From contig NZ_JBBUTK010000001.1 in the NCBI RefSeq assembly GCF_039592695.1, positions 1,426,001 to 1,490,000 of the forward strand: a stretch of DNA of 64,000 nucleotides, written 5' to 3'. Under the pieces are notes generated by a model. It searched no databases, was not told the origin of the DNA, and saw only the letters and a list, made by a program, of their open reading frames with translations. Below, piece after piece: positions 1-8,204 of this stretch (the stretch's first letter is position 1; every line of letters begins with the position of its first letter). The stretch is from Flagellimonas_A sp039592695. GTDB lineage: Bacteria > Bacteroidota > Bacteroidia > Flavobacteriales > Flavobacteriaceae. A program made the translations under genes and the position numbers.

Positions 1-111
1 AGCAAAATTGTTGTTGAGCTCAGGTTGATCCAACTCTTTCGAACAGCCCATAAGCAATATGCCTGTCAAAGCGAGTAGCGCAAAAAATTTGTTTGTTCTC
101 ATATATCTCAT
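1..111 (-). CDS. SusD/RagB-family outer-membrane lipoprotein, N-terminus only (cut by window edge)
   Basis: Only the first 37 codons are inside the window. They start at an ATG at 111 and read MRYMRTNKFF, a hydrophobic stretch, then the lipobox LLMGC followed by SKELDQPELN, a typical start of a lipidated SusD-like protein. It lies 10 bases downstream of the SusC gene on the same strand. SusC followed by SusD is the standard order in Bacteroidetes polysaccharide loci. SusD proteins sit on the cell surface as the lid and glycan-binding partner of the SusC pore. The assignment rests on the lipobox and position, not on any visible SusD fold. Confidence 0.8.
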   Translation of the reverse strand, partial: MRYMRTNKFFALLALTGILLMGCSKELDQPELNNNFA

Positions 112-121
112 AGCTATTATT

Positions 122-3100
122 TTAAATTGTAATGTTTACACCAAACGTATACACACCTGGGATGGGATAAGTCTGTTGGTCCCTGCCATTTGGAACCTCA
201 GGGGTAAAACCATTGTAGTCAAATAAAGTCAAAGGTCGCTCGGCAGTCATATAAAATCTGATTTTTGGGTCAAAATTTCCACCAAACTGAGGGAGCGTAT
301 AGCCCAACGTAACATTCTGCAATCTCACAAAATCACCGTCTTCGACAAAAAAGCTGTTTAAAAATTGATTGCTCCAAGGGTTTCGTATGCCTCTCGCCGA
401 GGGATATGAATTTGAAGTGCCCGGACCATTCCATCGATTGATGGCAAAATCTCTATCAATATTGGGATCTGGAGTCTGTCGTATAGCAAATCGCTTTATG
501 TTAGCTATAACATTGCCCCCTTGCCCAATCACGTTCAATGTAAAATCCCATGCTTTGTAATTGAGACCTAGATTAAAGCCGAAAGTATAGGTAGGTATGA
601 ACGACCCCAAATCGACCCTATCTTGGGCATCAATCATCATGTCACCATTGTGGTCAACAAACCTAAAATCACCAGGTTCAACGGTTAACCCATTAGCTAT
701 TGCAGTTTGTGCTGCCGGATCGTTTTGTATCTCTTCCGGTGTCTGGTATACGCCGGCCACTTCAAGGCCTAAGAACGGGTTTAAGGTTCCTCCCACAACC
801 GTGCGTTGGGCGACATCGCCTCCCGTGGTCAGATTTTCTTGACCTTCCAAATCAAGCACTTCGTTTTCAAGTGTTGCGAAGTTGGCCCCAATGGAGTAGC
901 TGAAATCTTCAGAAACACGCTTATTCCAATTTAAAACAATTTCAAATCCTGTATTTCTTATCTCGCCGACATTCTGTCTTGTTGTTCCGGGTACGAGAAG
1001 TCTAGACACCGGAATCACGGCATCTCTGGTATCCCTCCTAAAGTAATCGGCTTCCAATGACAATTGGTTGTCAAACAATCTGGCGGTGACACCAAAGTTT
1101 GTGGTCTGGGTGACCTCCCACTTTAAGGCCTCAAAATCACTACTGGTTACCACACCGGCAAACTGGGTGTCCCCAAATGCTGCGGTTACTTCCTCCGAAG
1201 TTATGGCCCCGGTACTGGAGGCCACATTGCCGTTACCGGCTTCTCCCCAGCTACCCCTTAGTTTTAAAAAGTTAACGGCATTGGTTTCTGGAAAGAAAGA
1301 TTCTTCACTAATGACCCATCCTGCACCAAACGACGGAAAATAACCCCATTTTTCTTGGTACCTACTGGTGCCATCTGCACGAAACGTTCCGTACAAAAGA
1401 TAGCGATCGTCGAAATTATAGGCAATTCGGCCAAAATAAGAGAAGAAAAACTCCCTTAAGCCATCATCGCCTGTAACCCTTCCAATATTGTTATCTTCAC
1501 TCACATCTATGGTGTCAGCCAAATCGATGAAGTAGGATTCATCACCTATACCCGGCCCGTTGGGAAAGTTAAGTCCTTTGACATCCAGACGTTCAAAAGA
1601 CCGATCCCTGTATGCGGTACCGCCGAGAACGGTCAAATTGTGAAGACCGAAACTGTCCTCATAGGTTAAAGTATTGTCCCAGGTTTGCTCAGAGAAAATT
1701 TCAGTTCTTTTGATTAATTCTGCGTTTTCCCTAAAAGCATCACCATTGCCAAAAAAGAAGGGAAGCCTGACATCTCTAACCTCAAGTGTTTCAAAGTTGT
1801 GGTAATAGGCTGTTTTGAATGTTAATTTGTCAGGAATCAACTGATAACTCAAATCAATGGTTGTCAAGGTGTTTCTGCCTTTATTTCTGTTCTCTGTGTT
1901 CTCCATGATTGGGAAAGGGTTTTGGGTTCCCCTATAGCCCAAATCCTGTGCATTGGCATAAGGCCTTGGAAAAGCATCGGTCTTTGATGGGTCGAGAACA
2001 GGCATTACCGGTACCGCAAAATAAGCGCGCGCAAAAGCAGTATCTTCTGGTCGAAATCTAGTTGAATTGCTGAATAGTGCTGAGACACCCACATTAAGGC
2101 GGTCACTGACATCAAAATTTAACTTGCTCCGGATATTGAGCCGTTCAAAGTCATTCTTCATCCTTAGAATACCCTCTTGCTCAAAATAGTTCAATCCCAC
2201 AGAATAAGTGATGTCTTCTGTACCCCCCGTAACCCCAAAACTGTGATTTTGTTGCAATGCATGGCGGAGAATCAAATCATACCAATCTGTGTTTACATCT
2301 GGTACATTTGGATTAATTCTGCTACGTCCGTAACGTTGGATGGCATTTTCAATAAACTGCGCTTCGGCATCGGAACCCGACTCTCTGGCCAAAGTGGCAA
2401 ACTGTTCTGTATTTGACAGTGTCACTAAATTCTGGGCCACTTGTACCCCTTGATAACCGTTGTAGGTAATTTGTGGTTTTTGGTTCGGTCTTCCAGATTT
2501 AGTTTGCACTAAAACAACGCCATTGGCAGCCCTGACCCCATAGATAGCAGTTGCTGATGCATCTTTTAAGACCGATATGCTTGCTATATCCTCTGGATTC
2601 AAAAAATCAATATCATCAAAAAATGCACCATCCACTATATACAATGGGTCTGAGGCACCATTAACAAATGAACCCAAGCCCCTAACCCTGATGGTGGGCC
2701 CTGTACCTGGAGCACCACTGCTCACCACTTGTAGGCCCGCCACCTTTCCTTGAAGTGCTTGCATTGGAGCACCTGAAGGGGTTCGAGCAATTTCTTCAGT
2801 TTTAACGGTTGCTATTGAACCTGTTAAGTCCGCTTTTTTCTGGGTACCATACCCAATGACCACAACTTCATCCAATGATTGTGTATCTTCTTGCAATGAT
2901 GCATTTATGGTTGCTTGTCCGTTAACGGCAATCTCTTGAGGACTGAAGCCTATGTAGCTAAACACCAACGTACCATCACTTGGCGCATCGGTAAGCGTGT
3001 AATTTCCGTCAAAATCGGTTTGCACACCTGTTGTAGTACCTTTTACAATGACATTAGCACCGGGTAATGGCTGTGCCTGACTATCGGTAACTGTTCCCGA

Positions 3101-3184
3101 AATCGTTATCGTATTGTCTTGTGCAATACCAACAATCTGAAACAGCAAAAATGAGATTAGCAAAAATGATTGTTTGATTTTCAT
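122..3184 (-). CDS. SusC/RagA-type TonB-dependent outer-membrane transporter
   Basis: A 1020-residue TonB-dependent receptor of the SusC class, which imports oligosaccharides across the outer membrane using energy from TonB-ExbBD. Visible parts: a signal peptide (about 1-21, ending in GIAQ), an N-terminal carboxypeptidase-regulatory-like beta domain (about 26-95, with GTVTDSQ and GANVIVKGT), the DEVVVIGYG box (about 105-113), a plug domain with the SusC hallmark PLYIVDG (about 180-186), and a long 22-strand-type barrel ending in GVYTFGVNITI. Its length is normal for the family. It is followed by the SusD start. Its upstream region carries a 21-bp motif shared with the GH43 promoter. The substrate cannot be read from the sequence; the neighbouring sulfatase suggests a sulfated marine polysaccharide. 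Confidence 0.96.
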   Translation of the reverse strand: MKIKQSFLLISFLLFQIVGIAQDNTITISGTVTDSQAQPLPGANVIVKGTTTGVQTDFDGNYTLTDAPSDGTLVFSYIGFSPQEIAVNGQATINASLQEDTQSLDEVVVIGYGTQKKADLTGSIATVKTEEIARTPSGAPMQALQGKVAGLQVVSSGAPGTGPTIRVRGLGSFVNGASDPLYIVDGAFFDDIDFLNPEDIASISVLKDASATAIYGVRAANGVVLVQTKSGRPNQKPQITYNGYQGVQVAQNLVTLSNTEQFATLARESGSDAEAQFIENAIQRYGRSRINPNVPDVNTDWYDLILRHALQQNHSFGVTGGTEDITYSVGLNYFEQEGILRMKNDFERLNIRSKLNFDVSDRLNVGVSALFSNSTRFRPEDTAFARAYFAVPVMPVLDPSKTDAFPRPYANAQDLGYRGTQNPFPIMENTENRNKGRNTLTTIDLSYQLIPDKLTFKTAYYHNFETLEVRDVRLPFFFGNGDAFRENAELIKRTEIFSEQTWDNTLTYEDSFGLHNLTVLGGTAYRDRSFERLDVKGLNFPNGPGIGDESYFIDLADTIDVSEDNNIGRVTGDDGLREFFFSYFGRIAYNFDDRYLLYGTFRADGTSRYQEKWGYFPSFGAGWVISEESFFPETNAVNFLKLRGSWGEAGNGNVASSTGAITSEEVTAAFGDTQFAGVVTSSDFEALKWEVTQTTNFGVTARLFDNQLSLEADYFRRDTRDAVIPVSRLLVPGTTRQNVGEIRNTGFEIVLNWNKRVSEDFSYSIGANFATLENEVLDLEGQENLTTGGDVAQRTVVGGTLNPFLGLEVAGVYQTPEEIQNDPAAQTAIANGLTVEPGDFRFVDHNGDMMIDAQDRVDLGSFIPTYTFGFNLGLNYKAWDFTLNVIGQGGNVIANIKRFAIRQTPDPNIDRDFAINRWNGPGTSNSYPSARGIRNPWSNQFLNSFFVEDGDFVRLQNVTLGYTLPQFGGNFDPKIRFYMTAERPLTLFDYNGFTPEVPNGRDQQTYPIPGVYTFGVNITI

Positions 3185-3214
3185 GAATGTCTAAAAATTG
3201 AGTTAGAATATTAC

Positions 3215-3228
3215 CAAATTAGTAAAGA
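3215..3228 (-). promoter_or_regulatory. Candidate core promoter element of susC
   Basis: On the minus strand this reads TCTTTACTAATTTG. Twelve of its 14 bases match the element at 6337-6350 in front of the GH43 gene (consensus TCTTTAyTAAwTTG). It lies 30 bases upstream of the susC ATG; the GH43 copy is 28 bases upstream of its ATG. It resembles a degenerate Bacteroidetes -7 box and would place the transcription start just below it. Confidence 0.5.
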
Positions 3229-3252
3229 GCTCCGCTTATTTACATACGCCGG

Positions 3253-3273
3253 TAGTACATAACAAATACATCA
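3253..3273 (-). promoter_or_regulatory. Direct-repeat motif, site A (susC promoter)
   Basis: On the minus strand it reads TGATGTA-TTTGTT-ATGTACTA. It contains two ATGTA half sites whose starts are 11 bases apart, about one helical turn. It matches site B (6294-6314) at 18 of 21 positions. It points toward susC and ends 68 bases above the susC ATG; site B ends 64 bases above the GH43 ATG in the same relative orientation. It is a likely activator site, with the neighbouring propeller/LuxR regulator as the obvious candidate. Confidence 0.6.
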
Positions 3274-3353
3274 TGCAATTTAGCCCCGAAAAGCCTGCTA
3301 TCACTGTGTTTGTGTAGTGCTTTCTATTGTTTATGCAAATAAAATTAACATTG

Positions 3354-3374
3354 TGATGTAGTGATGATGTACTT
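3354..3374 (+). promoter_or_regulatory. Direct-repeat motif, site C (distal susC region)
   Basis: It reads TGATGTA-GTGATG-ATGTACTT on the plus strand and is identical to site B outside the six-base spacer. It lies 170 bases upstream of susC and points away from it. It may be a second binding site acting with site A by looping, or a leftover duplicate. Confidence 0.5.
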
Positions 3375-3419
3375 AAAAAAGTAAAGATTTGGCAAACTTA
3401 ATTTGATGTAAATCAAAAA

Positions 3420-6215
3420 CTAAAAGGTTATCAAAAAGTTGGAAAGGTTTTCAGAGCCCTCCAATTGCAATTTTTTTCGCAAACGGTAACGGTGTATCTC
3501 TACCCCTCTAATGGATATGGCCATAAGAGGTGCAATTTCTTTTGTCGATAGGTTCATTTTCAGATAGGCGCACAGTTTTAAGTCTTTCGGGGTCAATGAT
3601 GGATATGATTTTAAGAGTCTTTCAAAAAAGTCTTCATGAAGTTCCTTAAAGTTTACTTCAAAGCGTTTCCAATCCTCAGTGTCCTTTACGGAATTGTTCA
3701 GTTTTTTCATAAAAGATCGGTAGCGCTGTGAATTTGAAAACTTGTCTTTGTTCATCAAGAGCATGTTCTTCAACTCTAAAATCATTTCGTTCTTCTTTGC
3801 GATATTCAGAGTGGTACTCGCCAATTCATTCTGCTTCTGTTTGATTTCTTTGGCCAGTTTTTCTTTTTCAAGTTTGGCCAAACGCTCTTGTTGCTCTTTT
3901 TTCATTTGCGCTTCCAACTCAAGCTGTTTTCTCATGAGCTTTTTCCGATTATACCTACGTACAATCAGTACAGTAATTACAGCTAAAGCCATATACAGTA
4001 AAAAACTGCCCCACGACAAATACCACGGTGGCGAGATTTCAAAATTGATGGTTTGTGCCTCTGAAACCTTATTGCCCATACCAACCGTAGCGACCTTAAA
4101 AGAATAGCTGCCATGCGGCAGGTTTTGAAACTCAATGGTGCCTGATTCCACAATTTCGGTATATTCTTTGGGGCCTTGCAGCTCATATCGATAACGCGAT
4201 TGTATCAATTCAGGTGAGGCCACAGCAATCGATATGTGCTGTGAATGTTTATAGGGTATTGTTATTGTTTCATCCTTACCCGACAATGAATATGAGTTTT
4301 TTTCATCGTACAAAACACTCAATTGTGGAACGGGTAAACTGGTTTCTTTTGATTGTCTGAGCAGTGCCGAACTGTTTATTTTGGCAAAGCCATCACTCAA
4401 GGCAATAAGCATGGTCGAGTCGTTCGCCTTGACCATACGCTGAGAGTCTGGCACCAACCTTTCTTGTAGCGGTAGGTCAGTGATCAGAAGGTTGTCTCTC
4501 TTGAGATCGGTATACACCAGTTCTTTATCACCTTCGGCATTGACAAACCAAAAATAGTCTTCGTCAAAAAACAACAGCTCTTTATTGTTATACCTGTCAA
4601 ACTCTTCAAAGGCCACAATACGGTCACCTATGGGATCGTACTTAAACCAATTGCCCTCACTGTAAAAAACAATCTGGTTTTTGACATTGTACAACCTCAC
4701 ATTATACTTGCTCGGTGCGCCATCGCCGTTAAATTCTTGTAACCGCGATACTTCTCGGTAATCACTGCTAAAATGTATTCTAAAAAAACCTTTATAGGGG
4801 TGTACGGCCCACAAAATTGTCGGGGTCTCAAAACACAGTTGCTTTATTGGAAAATCAACTCCGCTGACCCTTTCAACATTCCAGGTATCATTGTCCAATT
4901 TTTCAAACCTCGCCAGACCATTATAGGTTCCTTGAATGTAAACAGTGCGTTGCTCCGGAATTTTTTTGATTTCGTACCCCCCAGAAATGGGAGAAACCAA
5001 ATCAAAGTTGCCATCATCCACCTCGTAAGTACCCGTATTGTGACCGACGAGTAAATCATCTTCGACCACTTTTAAATCCCAAACATGGCCTTGGGAACCA
5101 TTGATAAACCTCAATTCGCCATTATCAAAGCAAAAAACGCCGGTATTGCTACCCAAATACAATTTTTCATTGAAATATTGCATATCATAAACGGTACCCA
5201 ACGCGCCCGTGAAGTCTGTATAATAGGTAATCGGGTTGTCGAGCTTTACCCTTGCAAGGCCATTATCAAGGCCCAACCACAACTGGCTCTGATATTGTGT
5301 CATTGAAAGCACCGTATTGTTTTGAAGCCCTGATGCTTTATTGAATATTTGGGCATTTGCCAAACCTGTATCGAAAAGGTACATTCCGTTTTTGATGGTG
5401 CCAAAAGCCAGTTTGCCCCGGCCCAAATACACCACCTTGTTCAATTGGTGCAACTTGAGATCCTCATTGATTTCTGTTTGCCAAGGTTTAACCGTTGTAC
5501 CATCATAGAAGTAGCACCCATTGAGTTTTGTGCCGACCAAAAGCCCGTCATCGAACAATACCATATCGGTGACATTTTTGTTCAACAACAGTTCTTGGTT
5601 GGGCAAGGGTGTCAGCTTATCATCGGTCAACTCGAAAAGCCCACTATTTCCAGCAGCCACAATGATCTTATCATCGTACACGATGAAATCTGATATGATT
5701 TGGGGAGGGTCGATTACTTTTATTTCTCCATCTCTAAAAATGTAGATGGATGAAAAAGAACGAAACACGATGGCATCATCAATATGAAGGATTTCCCAAA
5801 ACTCCTCGCTGGTAAACGAATACTCTTTGATAAGATGTGTGAGCGAGGTGTACTCCAATTTTCCAATAGCATCTTTCTTCCAATAGCCAAATTCTTCATA
5901 CGATCCTGTATAAATGCTATCCCCAACCGTGGTAACAGAACGAATAATGGTATTGTCGGGCAGTTTGTTCAAACTCCAGTCTTCTCCATTATAGTGAAGC
6001 AGCCCTTTGTTGTTCGCCACGAAGAGTTCACCCCTCTTATTAAGGGCCAATCCCCAATTTTTACTGCCACCCCCGTATTCTGATAAATTATAGTTATAGA
6101 CCGGTGGCAGTACATTTTGACCATGGCAAAAAACCGCCATTAAAAAGAAAAACAGGATACCTATAACTTTATTCGTTGCTTGTATGTTTTTGAAGGTTTT
6201 TCGCACCATTAACAT
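3420..6215 (-). CDS. Membrane-spanning propeller sensor with cytoplasmic LuxR-type HTH (PUL regulator)
   Basis: A 931-residue one-component transmembrane regulator. Visible order: signal peptide (about 1-33, ending CHGQ), a long periplasmic region of two-component-regulator-propeller repeats (about 40-640, recurring DDGLLVGT and LWLGLDNGLARV types), a Y_Y_Y immunoglobulin-like domain (about 660-728), one membrane helix (about 732-753), a Lys/Glu-rich coiled coil (about 755-830), and a C-terminal GerE/LuxR helix-turn-helix (about 870-931; LTPKDLKLCAYLKMNLSTKEIA). There is no histidine kinase or receiver domain, unlike hybrid two-component systems of similar layout. It sits between the SusC gene and the divergent GH43 gene and very probably controls both in response to a glycan in the periplasm. 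The ligand is unknown. An internal start two codons later is possible. Confidence 0.9.
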   Translation of the reverse strand: MLMVRKTFKNIQATNKVIGILFFFLMAVFCHGQNVLPPVYNYNLSEYGGGSKNWGLALNKRGELFVANNKGLLHYNGEDWSLNKLPDNTIIRSVTTVGDSIYTGSYEEFGYWKKDAIGKLEYTSLTHLIKEYSFTSEEFWEILHIDDAIVFRSFSSIYIFRDGEIKVIDPPQIISDFIVYDDKIIVAAGNSGLFELTDDKLTPLPNQELLLNKNVTDMVLFDDGLLVGTKLNGCYFYDGTTVKPWQTEINEDLKLHQLNKVVYLGRGKLAFGTIKNGMYLFDTGLANAQIFNKASGLQNNTVLSMTQYQSQLWLGLDNGLARVKLDNPITYYTDFTGALGTVYDMQYFNEKLYLGSNTGVFCFDNGELRFINGSQGHVWDLKVVEDDLLVGHNTGTYEVDDGNFDLVSPISGGYEIKKIPEQRTVYIQGTYNGLARFEKLDNDTWNVERVSGVDFPIKQLCFETPTILWAVHPYKGFFRIHFSSDYREVSRLQEFNGDGAPSKYNVRLYNVKNQIVFYSEGNWFKYDPIGDRIVAFEEFDRYNNKELLFFDEDYFWFVNAEGDKELVYTDLKRDNLLITDLPLQERLVPDSQRMVKANDSTMLIALSDGFAKINSSALLRQSKETSLPVPQLSVLYDEKNSYSLSGKDETITIPYKHSQHISIAVASPELIQSRYRYELQGPKEYTEIVESGTIEFQNLPHGSYSFKVATVGMGNKVSEAQTINFEISPPWYLSWGSFLLYMALAVITVLIVRRYNRKKLMRKQLELEAQMKKEQQERLAKLEKEKLAKEIKQKQNELASTTLNIAKKNEMILELKNMLLMNKDKFSNSQRYRSFMKKLNNSVKDTEDWKRFEVNFKELHEDFFERLLKSYPSLTPKDLKLCAYLKMNLSTKEIAPLMAISIRGVEIHRYRLRKKLQLEGSENLSNFLITF

Positions 6216-6293
6216 TTAACTATGAAGATACAAAACATAGATTTTCATAAAAATTAGGCTATAAACGACAAAAAAATATGAAAACTGTCTCTT

Positions 6294-6314
6294 TGATGTA
6301 GTTTTTATGTACTT
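6294..6314 (+). promoter_or_regulatory. Direct-repeat motif, site B (GH43 promoter)
   Basis: It reads TGATGTA-GTTTTT-ATGTACTT, with two ATGTA half sites at an 11-base period. Eighteen of 21 positions match site A at susC and 18 of 21 match site C. It ends 64 bases above the GH43 ATG, with a core element 22 bases below it (24 bases at susC). Confidence 0.6.
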
Positions 6315-6336
6315 TTTTCTTTAGCGTTGGTACAGT

Positions 6337-6350
6337 TCTTTATTAAATTG
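6337..6350 (+). promoter_or_regulatory. Candidate core promoter element of the GH43-sulfatase operon
   Basis: It reads TCTTTATTAAATTG and matches 12 of 14 bases of the element in front of susC. Its position between site B and the ATG at 6379 also argues against the earlier in-frame ATG at 6352, which would start directly beside it. Confidence 0.5.
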
Positions 6351-6378
6351 TGTGGAATTGCAAATTCACTTTTTTATA

Positions 6379-8202
6379 ATGAAAACCAGATTTCTTACCC
6401 TTTTTATCAGTTCTATGCTTTTATGGTCATGGCAAAGGTCATTTGCACAAGATGTCCTCGAAAAGAACCAGTTAAAAACCTATTGCAACCCCTTGGATAT
6501 AGACTATACTTACATGGTTTACAATTCAAGCCGAAATCTTTCCTATCGTTCAGGTGCCGATCCCGCGGTTATTGAATTTCGTGGTGAATACTATATGTTC
6601 GTTACACGTTCTTTTGGCTATTGGCACTCCACCGATTTGTTAAATTGGAATTTTATCAAGCCCCAACAATGGTTTTTTGAGGGGTGCAATGCTCCTACCG
6701 CTTTTAATTATAAAGACTCCCTGGTTTACTTTGCAGGTGATCCGGCTGGTTACGGGAGCATTCTTTATACCGACGATCCCAAAAGCGGAAAATGGACCCC
6801 AACACCATCCATTAGCAACAACATCCAGGATTCAGAATTGTTCATCGACGATGATGGCAAGGCGTATCTTTATTGGGGGTCATCGAATGTGCACCCGATT
6901 CGTGTAAAAATGCTGAACAAAGACGATCGGTTCCTGGAGATAGGGGTTCAAAAAGAATTGATCAACCTGGAGGAGGAAGAACACGGATGGGAACGCTTTG
7001 GGGAAGATAATTTTCACCCAACGTTGAAGGAAGGCTATATGGAAGGGGCTTCTATGACCAAGCACAACGGAAAATATTATTTGCAGTACGCAGCCCCGGG
7101 CACCCAATTTAATGTTTATGCCGATGGTGTCTATGTTGGGGAGACGCCCCTAGGGCCTTTTACCTATATGAAAAACAATCCCATGAGCTTTAAGCCGGGC
7201 GGTTTTACCAATGGTGCCGGACATGGAATTACCGTGAAGCAGACCAACGGACAATACTGGCATTTCGCAACTATGGCACTTGCCTCCAACGCCCAGTGGG
7301 AACGTCGTTTGTGCATGTTCCCGACCTATTTTGATGACAATGGATTGATGTATACCGACACGGCATTCGGTGATTATCCGCGGTTTGCCCCAAGTCATCC
7401 TACAAAGCCAGGAGCGCATTGTGGTTGGATGTTGCTTTCGTATAAAGGAAATGTCACCGTTTCGTCATCCTCGACACAGATTATGAAATTTACTTCAAAC
7501 GATGATGAAGTGCAGGTATCTGAATTACCACTTGAAAAAACCGCTGATGGAGAAATTATTTCAAAAGTATTAACTGATGAAAATCCGAAAACGTTTTGGG
7601 TAGCCGAAGCCAATGACAACAAGCAATGGATAAGGATGGAAATGCGGAATCCTGGAAAGATTTATGCCTTCCAATTGAATTTTCATGACCATGAGTCAGG
7701 AATCTATACGCGTACCGAAGGTTTGAGGCATCGTTTTCTTATTGAAGCTTCAGAAGATGGGGAAAACTGGCAAACCGTAGTCGACCGAAGCAATAGCGAC
7801 AAAGACGCCCCTAATGCCTATATCGTATTGGAAAACCCGGTAAATGCCAAGTACGTACGCTATAACAATGTCGAAGTACCCGGCGCAAACTTTGCCATGT
7901 CGGAACTTCGGGTGTTTGGCCTGGGCCACGGGGAAATACCAAAAAAGGTCGGGGGATTCACAGTAAAACGTGAAGCTGACCGTAGAGATGCTGCATTTGC
8001 TTGGAATGCTGTAGAGGGAGCCCAAGGCTATAATATTCGTTGGGGAATTGCCCCTGACAAATTGTACCAATCGTGGTTGGTTTATGATACCAACGAGCAC
8101 TTTATGCGCTGTCTAGATCGAGATACCCCCTATTACTTTTGTATTGAAGCATTTAACGAAAATGGTATTTCAGAACGAAGTGAAATCCTGCAAATTGATT
8201 GA
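6379..8202 (+). CDS. Secreted GH43-family glycoside hydrolase with F5/8-type C and fibronectin type III domains
   Basis: A 607-residue extracytoplasmic enzyme. The start at 6379 (MKTRFLTLFI) is preferred because it opens directly into a signal peptide ending SFAQ. The GH43 five-bladed propeller (about 30-335) shows all three catalytic acids: Asp61 in GADPAV (base), Asp151 in QDSELF (pKa modulator) and Glu222 in YMEGASM (acid). A discoidin-like F5/8-type C carbohydrate-binding domain follows (about 385-520; WIRMEMRNP, KYVRYNNVEVPG), then a fibronectin type III domain (about 525-605). Its stop is two bases before the sulfatase start, so the two are co-transcribed. GH43 enzymes are mostly arabinosidases, xylosidases or galactosidases; the exact activity cannot be called. 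Confidence 0.9.
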   Translation: MKTRFLTLFISSMLLWSWQRSFAQDVLEKNQLKTYCNPLDIDYTYMVYNSSRNLSYRSGADPAVIEFRGEYYMFVTRSFGYWHSTDLLNWNFIKPQQWFFEGCNAPTAFNYKDSLVYFAGDPAGYGSILYTDDPKSGKWTPTPSISNNIQDSELFIDDDGKAYLYWGSSNVHPIRVKMLNKDDRFLEIGVQKELINLEEEEHGWERFGEDNFHPTLKEGYMEGASMTKHNGKYYLQYAAPGTQFNVYADGVYVGETPLGPFTYMKNNPMSFKPGGFTNGAGHGITVKQTNGQYWHFATMALASNAQWERRLCMFPTYFDDNGLMYTDTAFGDYPRFAPSHPTKPGAHCGWMLLSYKGNVTVSSSSTQIMKFTSNDDEVQVSELPLEKTADGEIISKVLTDENPKTFWVAEANDNKQWIRMEMRNPGKIYAFQLNFHDHESGIYTRTEGLRHRFLIEASEDGENWQTVVDRSNSDKDAPNAYIVLENPVNAKYVRYNNVEVPGANFAMSELRVFGLGHGEIPKKVGGFTVKREADRRDAAFAWNAVEGAQGYNIRWGIAPDKLYQSWLVYDTNEHFMRCLDRDTPYYFCIEAFNENGISERSEILQID

Positions 8203-8204
8203 GC

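Larger units (their letters stand above)
3185..3419. promoter_or_regulatory. susC upstream region with two copies of the PUL motif
   Basis: This 235-base gap between the regulator stop and the susC start is AT-rich. It holds two copies of the 21-bp direct-repeat motif (3253-3273 and 3354-3374) and one core-promoter-like element (3215-3228), listed separately. No ORF or RNA gene is visible, and no T-tract terminator for the regulator gene is apparent, so read-through into susC is possible. Confidence 0.6.
6216..6378. promoter_or_regulatory. Divergent control region of regulator and GH43 gene
   Basis: A 163-base AT-rich spacer between divergent genes. It holds site B (6294-6314) and a core element (6337-6350) for the GH43 gene. 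Site B is also 78 bases from the regulator start, so the same site could serve autoregulation. Confidence 0.55.
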
